Origin: Thermoplasmata archaeon
Lineage (GTDB): Archaea; Thermoplasmatota; Thermoplasmata; Thermoplasmatales; Thermoplasmataceae
Length of the DNA stretch: 11,890 nucleotides
Assembly: GCA_021835185.1 (NCBI GenBank)
Contig: JAKBQO010000031.1
Coordinates: 1-11,890 of the forward strand
Direction: 5' to 3'
Shown: piece by piece, positions 1-5,830 of the stretch
Layout of the letters: every line of letters starts with the position of its first letter
Position numbering within the stretch: position 1 is the first letter of the stretch
Notes under the pieces: model-generated
The model's input: only the letters and a program-made list of their open reading frames with translations
Databases searched by the model: none
What the model was told of the DNA's origin: nothing
Made by a program: the position numbers and the translations under genes

Positions 1-148
1 AAATGTTTAGATGTTCATCAATCGAATATCCTGTTCCATTTAAATGGTGGATCATATTTCTAAAAGAGGGGATTATATGTACTACTTTTATTTTTAAGGA
101 TGAGGGCATCAATATCTGAAATGATTTTTTTCGATTTGATTCCAACAT
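1..148 (-). CDS. Partial unidentified ORF running off the left edge
   Basis: On the minus strand an open frame starts with ATG at 148-146 and stays open for 49 codons to the window edge, so only an N-terminal piece is visible. The peptide begins MLESNRKKSFQILMPS and ends near GTGYSIDEHLNI. The middle is basic and hydrophobic, and the end could be the start of a helix-turn-helix, but I do not recognise the family. A TATA-like run (TTAAATATAG, plus positions 171-180) lies about 30 bases upstream, close to the leaderless spacing seen at better-supported genes here. It could instead be a chance frame in the debris beside the transposase fossil. The stretch is short and the support is weak. Confidence 0.3.
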   Translation of the reverse strand, partial: MLESNRKKSFQILMPSSLKIKVVHIIPSFRNMIHHLNGTGYSIDEHLNI

Positions 149-186
149 TTTAATTACCACAACAATTTACCTATATTTAACACCAA

Positions 187-405
187 CTAGAATATAAATA
201 TTGCTTCTCAGATTGTCATTCGGGCCTCTGGATGATTATTGGAGAGCTATAATGTTTCTCACCTTAACTGGAAGATTTGACGTTTTTATCTTGGTAAATG
301 GGTTCTCAATATTCGAGAATTAGTATCTTCGCCACATGATAAAAATTTTGGTTAGGAATACTCCAGGTAACTATTGTACTCTGCATTATCCGTAATAAGT
401 CTCTT
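187..405 (-). pseudogene. Decayed DDE transposase fossil, IS1-like (tentative)
   Basis: One minus-strand frame, read through five in-frame stops (352-354, 286-288, 259-261, 247-249, 208-210), gives a peptide that looks like the C-terminal half of an IS1-family transposase. It has KRLITDNAEYNSYLEYS, where IS1-type enzymes have TD-x4-Y-x3-L around a catalytic Asp. Next comes a G-x-D-T-N-S-R-I segment (family pattern GK-x-x-T-x-x-IE) and an LPR segment (family pattern LR-x-R). It ends with QLR-stop-ETL-stop-LSNN, where the family has L-x-RKT-x-x-FSKS, followed by a hydrophobic tail. All of this lies in a single frame with roughly family-like spacing, which favours a fossil over chance. The identification is by eye from memory of the family. 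No terminal inverted repeats were found. Confidence 0.35.
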
Positions 406-483
406 CTAAAACTACTGCACAAAATCCTTGTACATTCTCTATCGATTTTAGTTTTCCAACAGACGCCTACTACCTATAAAAAC

Positions 484-509
484 AGAACAAGAAAGAAATT
501 AAAAAAAAA
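484..509 (-). terminator. Oligo-T terminator of the TasA-like gene
   Basis: Read on the minus strand, a run of nine T (plus-strand A at 501-509) begins about 16 bases after the TAA stop at 525-527 and is followed by a further T-rich stretch. Archaeal RNA polymerase commonly terminates at such oligo-T tracts without a hairpin. Confidence 0.55.
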
Positions 510-524
510 TATATTTATTTTGGC

Positions 525-1235
525 TTACGGGTCAGATACAACATTCAGGTTTATGTTCAGAGAGAAATCAGATCCCTGATAGTAATTTACATCATGACCA
601 TTGCTGTTTCCAAGTCCTACAGTTATCAACATTATTGCAGTTCCTCCAGGGCTAAGTGATGTATTAAATCCACATTCTTCTGTTACGTTGTATATATATC
701 CCGTTGAACTCTGCAGATCTGCTGCGAAGCTAGGTTCTGACGCTGAGAAAGGGCTTGCTGATACTGGGGTTGCAACTATTGAATTACCTGTTCCGATGTA
801 TGTGCTGTTACTGGATGTTGTAAATGATGGTGCCTCTGAAGAAACGACAAACCCAACTGTTCCATTGTTTGTAATGGCAGCTATAAACACCACATACTCA
901 CCAGGAGCGAAATTCGATACATTGACTGTGTACTCCCTCCCACTGTTAGCAGTTGTAAAGGACTGTGTTCCAAGGTTTATAACTGGTACTTGTGGCTCTG
1001 TAATAGGAACTCCTACAGTATATATGTGCCCATTTGGCCCCTGTACTGTTAAAGGAGTGTTATGGGCGTTTGTTGCGATAAGAACCATATCATTTGTCCA
1101 GGTCAAATGGCCTGCTGTGTTATTAATGGCAATGCTTGAATTCCCAGAGAATGCAGAGAAAGCGAACGTTCCTCCCATCGCTAAGAGAATTGGCACTACC
1201 AATAATACGGCTAATTTTTTGTTCATTTTAATCAC
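525..1235 (-). CDS. Secreted TasA/camelysin-like protein (SipW-type signal peptide)
   Basis: This gene encodes a 236-residue exported protein, or 233 residues if it starts at the ATG at 1226. The N-terminus MNKKLAVLLVVPILLAMGG followed by TFAFSAFSGNSS fits the SipW-dependent signal-peptide pattern (basic start, hydrophobic core, GGTFAxF-like end). The rest is Ser/Thr/Asn-rich and beta-prone. It holds a PGEYVVFIAAITNNGTVGF segment, which resembles the PGD-x-V-x-F-x-V-x-N-x-G repeat of TasA-like beta sandwiches. A late YQGSDFSLNINLNV resembles the family's C-terminal YQG-x-x-F-x-L strand. Seven N-x-S/T sequons suggest heavy glycosylation outside the cell. Only one Cys is present. The first possible start is GTG at 1235, 28 bases after a TATA-like box. 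It stands alone, divergent from nothing intact. A role as a surface fibre or pilus-like subunit is inference from bacterial TasA and archaeal bundling pili. It could also be an unrelated S-layer-associated protein. Confidence 0.75.
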   Translation of the reverse strand: MIKMNKKLAVLLVVPILLAMGGTFAFSAFSGNSSIAINNTAGHLTWTNDMVLIATNAHNTPLTVQGPNGHIYTVGVPITEPQVPVINLGTQSFTTANSGREYTVNVSNFAPGEYVVFIAAITNNGTVGFVVSSEAPSFTTSSNSTYIGTGNSIVATPVSASPFSASEPSFAADLQSSTGYIYNVTEECGFNTSLSPGGTAIMLITVGLGNSNGHDVNYYQGSDFSLNINLNVVSDP

Positions 1236-1255
1236 TATAATTTTATCTGCTAACT

Positions 1256-1263
1256 CTAAATAA
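1256..1263 (-). promoter_or_regulatory. TATA-like box of the TasA-like gene
   Basis: Read on the minus strand, TTATTTAG starts 28 bases before the GTG at 1235 and 37 bases before the ATG at 1226. A start of transcription near 1235 would give either a leaderless GTG-started message or a 9-base leader to the ATG. The match to the TATA consensus is moderate. Confidence 0.35.
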
Positions 1264-1435
1264 GAAAATGAGAAGTTTCTGTAAGATACAGATTTTCATA
1301 ACAGTTGACCTGAGAATTGTTTAAAAAATCTTGTTCTTATATAAAATAAGTAAGTGTTGTACACATATAAATTGTATACATCATTGTTAGGTATTTACGA
1401 TGGATAGGGGTTGAGTTAATACCAATTTATTATTT

Positions 1436-1483
1436 ATGAATAAAAAATTGCTTACAACAATTATAGTGATCGTATTCCTGTAG
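1436..1483 (+). pseudogene. Aborted signal-peptide-like ORF in the 1236-1575 gap
   Basis: ATG at 1436 opens the peptide MNKKLLTTIIVIVFL, which ends at TAG 1481-1483. The frame then continues VTFSSVLITEPGKM to a second stop at 1526-1528. The first 15 residues look like the n- and h-regions of a signal peptide and begin with the same MNKKL as the neighbouring secreted protein. It may be the stub of a second exported protein gene, or chance in AT-rich DNA. Nothing else gene-like is visible between 1236 and 1575. TATA-like runs on the plus strand at 1338-1347 and 1529-1539 have no gene behind them. Confidence 0.2.
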
Positions 1484-1575
1484 GTTACATTTTCATCTGT
1501 TTTAATCACGGAGCCCGGTAAGATGTAAAAGTAGTATATAAAAGGGATTTTATATCTAACATAGAGATCAATGTC

Positions 1576-1969
1576 CTACCACACCTTACAAATAATAGCC
1601 TTTACATTATCCGGTAACATAACAGTGACCTCCTTCTTAGCTAACTCAGGGGCGTCCCGTTTCAACGATCGAATTTGTCCCTGCGGATATTGACCGGTTT
1701 CCACGGGCATAACTTCGGGAGTGCCCCTCCCTATATGTTCTGTTTCATTCTCATCCACTGTTTTATTCAGTATTTGCATACCTCTTCTCATTATGTTTAT
1801 TGTCGCATTGAGATCTCTGTCTATTGTGAAACCACACACATTCCTGTGATGTCTGCACGGGATCGTCCAGCATCACTATCTTACCGGGACTTTCAGCCTT
1901 GTAAGTTGTTTACTGGGCAATCTTGTTCCATTCTGGATCTGATATGCTCTTTGCAAGGTGATGATTCCT
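1576..1969 (-). pseudogene. tnpB: tnpB remnant, C-terminal part (IS200/IS605 family)
   Basis: TnpB is the RNA-guided RuvC-like nuclease carried by IS200/IS605 and IS607 elements. Read along the minus strand from 1969, the frame gives RNHHLAKSISDPEWNKIAQ, a TAA stop at 1910-1912, then TTYKAESPGKIVMLDDP, then VQTSQEC. These match the RuvC-II to zinc-finger stretch (NHHLAKSISDASW, YKAES-G, DP-x-x-TSQ-x-C). The frame then shifts at about 1832-1843 into VCGFTIDRDLNATINIMRRG, the second zinc-finger half and the RuvC-III Asp (DRD). The stretch between the first Cys and the last CG (normally about 20 residues) is deleted, leaving a frameshift. The tail GRGTPEVMPVETG is typical of the family's C-terminus. 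RuvC-I and the N-terminal domain are absent. No tnpA, intact ends or guide RNA were recognised. The gene is dead. Confidence 0.85.
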
Positions 1970-2217
1970 GAGATCATACGTCCATACAGTAACTATAACC
2001 TTTCGCTCGCTTTCATCCTCCACCTTGCGAAAGGGGAATTCCCACTCGTAAATGATAAAAAATCAAAATTTCCCATTGTATTAATAATATCTATAAGCAT
2101 AGTTACCCGGGCAGTATTGCCTGAAATCGTAGCTCACAGTTACTTCCTTTACGAAATGTCTGAATAAATATTGCATCTGGTAGGGTTGGCTTTCCATTGA
2201 TGAAAAATATATGATTC

Positions 2218-2231
2218 GAAAAGCTTAATAG
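2218..2231 (+). promoter_or_regulatory. BRE/TATA promoter of the winged-helix gene, leaderless
   Basis: CGAAAAGCTTAATA fits an archaeal BRE (CGAAAA) followed by a TATA element. CTTAATAG starts at 2224, exactly 28 bases before the ATG at 2252, so the message would be leaderless. A second AT-rich candidate (AAAATATATG, 2204-2213) would give a 16-base leader with no Shine-Dalgarno at a usable distance. Confidence 0.5.
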
Positions 2232-2251
2232 GTGGCAGAAGTTTATTATTC

Positions 2252-2878
2252 ATGATAAAAAATAATGACGAATATCTTTTTAGTACGAAAAATTGGTGCA
2301 TTGATAAATCCGTGTCAACTTCAGAAAATATAAAGGTTGTTACTGACAATAATGGTACAAAGATTTTAATAATATTTCTCTACGGCACTATAATAGACAA
2401 AATTACTATGCTAAAAGATATTGAAATTCCGATAAACGTCGAGATAGAGTCAAAAATAGGGGTGTATTCCGGTCTAATCGACAGTAACGTTAAACGTTTT
2501 GCAAAGATTAATAAAATTAAACTTGTCAAGTCTTTAATTTTCCCCTCGGATGTATATACTATAAGGATTGAGGCAAAAACAGCAATTAATAAAAGTTCTG
2601 TGTTGGAGCAGTACAAAAAGAGACCTAAAACGGAAATTGAAATGGAGATACTGAATCTGATTGCTGAGAATTTTTCTATGCCTGTCACAAAGCTTGTTTA
2701 TAGATGTAATCTAAATTATAAGTATTGTGTAAATTTAATCACCGATATGGTAAAAGATGAAATATTAGAAGCCATAGAACACGGGTCGGGAATGAGATAT
2801 CAAATTACTCCCAAGGGTACAGAATATATGAAAAATTTAAGAAATATCGCGTCCATTCACCATGTGAGAGATGTATAA
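2252..2878 (+). CDS. Winged-helix transcriptional regulator with novel N-terminal domain
   Basis: This is a 208-residue protein with no signal peptide or membrane segment. Residues 126-196 (KTEIEMEILNLIAENFSMP to TPKGTEYMKNL) form an archaeal winged helix of the HTH_45 type. The order is a first helix starting EIEMEIL, a second helix, a recognition helix around NLNYKYCVNLITDMV, then the wing ending in YQITPKGTEYM. The N-terminal 120 residues are alternating beta and charged. They carry a hydrophobic strand ILIIFLYGTIIDKITML (38-54) and resemble nothing I can name; they may sense a ligand or a partner. The start at 2252 is supported by the promoter 28 bases upstream. The next gene begins 54 bases after the stop on the same strand and encodes a membrane protein, so the regulator may work with or control it. 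DNA binding is a family-level call; the target is unknown. Confidence 0.75.
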   Translation: MIKNNDEYLFSTKNWCIDKSVSTSENIKVVTDNNGTKILIIFLYGTIIDKITMLKDIEIPINVEIESKIGVYSGLIDSNVKRFAKINKIKLVKSLIFPSDVYTIRIEAKTAINKSSVLEQYKKRPKTEIEMEILNLIAENFSMPVTKLVYRCNLNYKYCVNLITDMVKDEILEAIEHGSGMRYQITPKGTEYMKNLRNIASIHHVRDV

Positions 2879-2922
2879 ATAAAATATGTTTGATAAGAAT
2901 TACACATATTAATGAGTATATC

Positions 2923-2926
2923 AGGT
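2923..2926 (+). promoter_or_regulatory. Weak Shine-Dalgarno before the 187-residue membrane protein
   Basis: AGGT lies six bases before the ATG at 2933, and an in-frame TAA at 2930-2932 directly abuts that ATG, so the start cannot lie further upstream. Use of a ribosome binding site here, unlike the leaderless first gene, fits an internal gene of a two-gene transcript. A weak TATA-like run (CATATTAA, 2905-2912) is an alternative. Confidence 0.35.
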
Positions 2927-2932
2927 ATCTAA

Positions 2933-3496
2933 ATGATGTTACTGAAATTTCCGGGAATGATGTTCGTTTATATCATAGCACTGGCTATCATTATATTGCA
3001 TTTCGACAATAAAATGCGTTCCATTCTCAATTCTATAGAACAGAGGAGAAATATTGCTGATCTTTTATTCTTAAAACAGCTTCTAGATTTCATATACAAT
3101 AGCAATATAATACCTGATATAGAGTCTATTATGTCTGATTCACAGATAACACCAGAAACCAATGTGCTAGAACTATTCAAAAATGTGATCCCGGTCACTA
3201 AAAATGAAATCGAGGAAATGTATAAACCATTAACCCGATTCGATGAAGTTAAACAAACCTATGATACACTCAATGAGAAGTTCAGATGGCTTCTTTATTT
3301 TAATTTAATCTACGGAGTAATTTTCACAACCATCTATATAGTGTATGATTTAAAATTATTTATATTTTTTACCCCTGTATATTTTATGTTTATTTTATCA
3401 TGGGCCGTCTACATAATGGCAGTAATAACATCCATTATTGTGATATTCTCTATATTCTCGTGCATCAGAAAAATTGAAAAGAAACTTATATTTTAA
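2933..3496 (+). CDS. Uncharacterised membrane protein paired with the regulator
   Basis: This is a 187-residue protein that I do not recognise. A first hydrophobic segment spans residues 7-23 (PGMMFVYIIALAIIILHF). A soluble domain of about 95 residues (25-117) is rich in Asn, Ile and charged residues with helical heptad-like stretches. Then come a second membrane helix (118-138) and a long hydrophobic region (141-176) that could hold one or two helices, ending in a basic tail (RKIEKKLIF). The plan of a large loop between an N-terminal anchor and a C-terminal bundle is that of a small sensor or regulatory membrane protein rather than a transporter. It follows the winged-helix gene on the same strand after 54 bases. 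Co-transcription is inferred, and a regulator/membrane-partner pair is a possible reading without direct proof. Confidence 0.65.
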   Translation: MMLLKFPGMMFVYIIALAIIILHFDNKMRSILNSIEQRRNIADLLFLKQLLDFIYNSNIIPDIESIMSDSQITPETNVLELFKNVIPVTKNEIEEMYKPLTRFDEVKQTYDTLNEKFRWLLYFNLIYGVIFTTIYIVYDLKLFIFFTPVYFMFILSWAVYIMAVITSIIVIFSIFSCIRKIEKKLIF

Positions 3497-4020
3497 GATT
3501 TTGATATTCCCCAGTATTTGGCTGTATTCATGTTTTACTCGCATCCACTCATCGGTTCAGAGTTTGATTATTCTGCCTTATAGATAGGCAACATGCAGAC
3601 CACTTTTAGAAAATCCAGCAGCTATGTCTCTTTTGCCAGGCATTGATTCTGAAGTGTTATCTTTTTTTATTAATCTCATATTTATCGGGTTAATTACAGC
3701 AGGGATTTTGCAGGCCATTATGTGCATGTATATGAAACACTGGTATATCCACTTGGAAAGTTTTTGCTTATACATTGTATTTCAACCTAATGAGATTATG
3801 GTACAGGTACCATCCCTTTCAACAGGTACATTGTGCACCAGATAATCTTTTATTTCTTCTGTAACTGCTATGATATTCGAGAATGACTGTTATATTTGAA
3901 TAAAAAAATATTTTTGTCCCTGAAACTCCGTGGATCTCTGCTATATACACTTTAGCCTTATGGTCTTCATTGCCTTGATGAATTATTTATTTTTACTGAT
4001 AAAATAATTAATGGTAACAA
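3497..4020. other. Gene-poor 524-base stretch, no convincing gene
   Basis: Frames on both strands overlap here, and none shows a promoter, a ribosome binding site or a family motif. The plus frame open from about 3591 to 3845 (ATG at 3624) would encode a peptide with one hydrophobic helix (VLSFFINLIFIGLITAGIL). It could be the stub of a membrane protein gene or a chance product of AT-rich DNA. The opposite frame at 3578-3775 is basic and unrecognisable. Near the right end, an A/T-only inverted repeat (TTATTTT at 3987-3993, AAAATAA at 4001-4007) lies just past the stop of the MFS gene. Confidence 0.4.
3987..4007 (-). terminator. Possible terminator of the MFS gene
   Basis: An inverted repeat of seven-base arms (TTATTTT / AAAATAA) with a seven-base loop lies 14 bases beyond the TAA of the MFS gene, in T-rich DNA on that gene's strand. 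The stem is A/T only and weak, so this is a tentative call. Confidence 0.25.
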
Positions 4021-5319
4021 TTATCCAGATTTTTTCAGGTAGGAGGTGTATTTTTCAACATTTTTTTCAAGTGAGTTTTTATTTGTTTCTGGTGCAAGTA
4101 GCAGTGCTACTATAAGGCCAGCAACCGAAAAGACAGCAAAAATGGATAATGAATGAAACACGGAAAATAGGGGGAATAGTATTATCCCCATTATTGCACC
4201 AGTTCTTGAAACAGCTGTTGCAATCCCCTGAACCGTGGATCTCACAGATGTATCAAATAATTCGGTTGGATAGAATAATGTAACAGCACCTACCCACTGC
4301 TCAAACATAACGAAAGCAAAGAAAAATGGAACTGTGTATACCCCCCTAATTTTTATAATGCTTCCTAAAATTAACAGGACAGACATGATAAGAAAACCTG
4401 AAATTGTTAAAAATCTCCTTCCAAGCCTGTCTGCAAGAGGCATTGCAATAACATATCCAAGAATTCCACCTATTGATATAAGCATGCTTGCCTCTGCTAT
4501 AGACTTAAACTCATTTTTAAAACCCAGTGTGCTGAATATTACAGGATAATAGAAACCAATCCCATATGCTGCAACATCAAAGATAAACCATGCAAGTATG
4601 ACAAAGATAAATGTTTTTCCGTATTTTGTAGTAATATTTCTTGTGGTTTCGCTCAGATTATCTGATTTTCCTGTTACCTCCATTTCTGAGAGTTTTGCGT
4701 CCTCTAATTTTCCATGTGCTGCAAGCCATCTGGGCGATTCCGGTACCTTAAATCTTAAAAGTATGATTGGTATAGCTATTAATCCCCCTAAAATGAATGT
4801 ATATCTCCAGAAATCAGAATAAATGACAAAAAAGTAATTTGCCACTGCTGAGGCAAAGGCACCGACCCAGTACATTCCAACCATTGTTATCAGGAGCTTT
4901 CCCCTTGATTTTTTTGGTGAAAACTCGGATAACATTGTAGAGCTGATAGGATAATCACCTCCAATTCCAAATCCAATTAGGAGCCTTGATAAGAAGAGTT
5001 CAATGAAATTAGTAGAAAGTCCGGCAGTAATTGCAAACACTACAAAGAATATGAGGTCAAAGCCAAATATTTTTTTTCTACCTATTCTATCCGAGAGTAT
5101 GCCAAGCAATGGTGCTCCGACCAGCATTCCTACAAATGATGAGATATCTATCAAAATATATTCAATTCTATGTAATTGTAGCTGCGCAGGTATTACAAGA
5201 ATTGCCATTGTAATTATTGAAAGATCGTAGCCATCCAGGAAAAGACCGCTAGATGCAAGCCCAATGAGTTTCATTCGTTTTATATTTATCCTTGAATCAT
5301 CTATAGCATTAAAATTCAA
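4021..5319 (-). CDS. MFS transporter, phosphate:H+ symporter-like
   Basis: This is a 432-residue, 12-helix major facilitator. Helix 1 carries DGYDLS (29-34). The 2-3 loop has GILSDRIGRKK (73-83, the MFS motif A) and the 8-9 loop has its repeat LADRLGRR (295-302). Helix 4 has RLLIGFGIGGDYPISS (112-127), closely matching the GGDYPLS signature of the phosphate:H+ symporter family. The central loop starts with PESPRWL (193-199), and the tail has PET (410-412). Helix 7 has W244-x3-D248-x3-Y252, the spacing of the Trp/Asp/Tyr phosphate-site residues I recall from the fungal symporter PiPT. The helix 5 Gln of that site is not evident; Tyr or Met stands there. The start is TTG at 5319, chosen because AGGTGAT precedes it at 5323-5329; the first ATG is codon 16. 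The substrate is not proven: archaeal relatives may carry sugars or organic acids. Confidence 0.85.
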   Translation of the reverse strand: MNFNAIDDSRINIKRMKLIGLASSGLFLDGYDLSIITMAILVIPAQLQLHRIEYILIDISSFVGMLVGAPLLGILSDRIGRKKIFGFDLIFFVVFAITAGLSTNFIELFLSRLLIGFGIGGDYPISSTMLSEFSPKKSRGKLLITMVGMYWVGAFASAVANYFFVIYSDFWRYTFILGGLIAIPIILLRFKVPESPRWLAAHGKLEDAKLSEMEVTGKSDNLSETTRNITTKYGKTFIFVILAWFIFDVAAYGIGFYYPVIFSTLGFKNEFKSIAEASMLISIGGILGYVIAMPLADRLGRRFLTISGFLIMSVLLILGSIIKIRGVYTVPFFFAFVMFEQWVGAVTLFYPTELFDTSVRSTVQGIATAVSRTGAIMGIILFPLFSVFHSLSIFAVFSVAGLIVALLLAPETNKNSLEKNVEKYTSYLKKSG

Positions 5320-5322
5320 TTA

Positions 5323-5329
5323 ATCACCT
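5323..5329 (-). promoter_or_regulatory. Shine-Dalgarno that fixes a TTG start
   Basis: On the minus strand, AGGTGAT (seven bases complementary to the archaeal 16S 3' end, ...AUCACCU) ends three bases before the TTG at 5319, placing the AGG core seven bases from it. This supports the TTG start and shows that the MFS message has a leader, unlike the neighbouring leaderless genes. Confidence 0.6.
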
Positions 5330-5339
5330 GTTAAATTTT

Positions 5340-5359
5340 TAAATCCATACAAGGATTTA
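5340..5359 (-). promoter_or_regulatory. Inverted repeat in the MFS leader, possible operator or hairpin
   Basis: TAAATCC (5340-5346) and GGATTTA (5353-5359) are exact inverted arms separated by six bases. They lie 21-40 bases upstream of the TTG and just downstream of an AT-rich TATA-like region (5375-5394 on the minus strand). It could be an operator near the transcription start or a small leader hairpin. No ligand is suggested by the sequence. Confidence 0.35.
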
Positions 5360-5786
5360 GAATACAAAAAAGCACTTTAATATAATTTATAATTTCTAAC
5401 TACTATTAATTTTTTGCCCATATCATTCTACAGAGAGTATCTCTATCCTATTCCAATGAATAGCTGGAATCTATATAGTTGGAATAACAGATCTGGCAGT
5501 AATTAAATGGTGAATATGGTAGATAATCCATAGAATAAAATCAGGTTCCGATTTTAAGTAACAGGAATAGTTTACCATGGATTTATGACAATTTTTACTG
5601 AAATTAAAAATAGCTTTTCATCTTAATAATTCATGTTTTCAAAGATACGTTATACATATAGATTAAAAATATTTTTTCATTATTATACTTAAAATTCTAT
5701 TCTATTATGTCTATTAATACCATGTATTTCTTTTTCTATATTTAAACATTATTTTTATTTTAAGATATAAATTTTTATTTCCATTG

Positions 5787-5804
5787 AATTTTTGCGCAAA
5801 AATT
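5787..5804. promoter_or_regulatory. Perfect 18-bp palindrome, candidate operator of the APC permease
   Basis: AATTTTTGCGCAAAAATT is a perfect palindrome centred between 5795 and 5796. Its right end runs into the TATA box at 5803, so it covers the BRE position. A protein bound here would block TBP/TFB entry, which is the classic place for an archaeal repressor site. The GCGC core stands out in otherwise A/T-only DNA. Confidence 0.6.
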
Positions 5805-5810
5805 TATATA
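5803..5810 (+). promoter_or_regulatory. TATA box of the APC permease, leaderless
   Basis: TTTATATA begins exactly 28 bases before the ATG at 5831, the same octamer at the same distance as at the oppD-like gene. The implied transcription start is at or next to the ATG. Confidence 0.7.
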
Positions 5811-5830
5811 TAGTCACCTAATAATACGAT

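Larger units (their letters stand above)
5320..5830. other. Divergent promoter region between MFS and APC genes
   Basis: These 511 bases are very AT-rich and hold no credible gene on either strand; the longest frames are under about 40 codons and carry no motif. The left end holds the MFS leader and promoter, and the right end the APC permease promoter. The middle (about 5400-5760) shows nothing I can name. The length is generous for this window and could hide regulatory sites or a small RNA. Confidence 0.5.

Noticed and set aside
601..1263. Plus-strand ORF of 220 codons
   Set aside because: It lies antisense to the secreted-protein gene, which has a signal peptide, family motifs, a promoter and a terminator. 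The plus frame has none of these.
1481..1483. TAG read through as pyrrolysine or suppressed
   Set aside because: The continuing frame ends 14 codons later and shows no family; nothing in the window suggests amber decoding.
1529..1575. Strong TATA-like AGTATATAAAAGGG on the plus strand with a downstream ATG at 1570
   Set aside because: The frame it would drive is a 40-codon antisense of the tnpB remnant with no motif; probably chance or a dead promoter.
1514..1888. Exact 11-base inverted pair CCCGGTAAGAT (1514-1524) and ATCTTACCGGG (1878-1888)
   Set aside because: Pairs of this length are expected by chance in a window this size. One arm lies inside tnpB coding sequence and the positions do not fit element ends.
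1675..2167. Plus-strand ORFs across the tnpB remnant (1675-1971 and 1958-2167)
   Set aside because: They are antisense to recognisable TnpB sequence and have no promoter or motif of their own.
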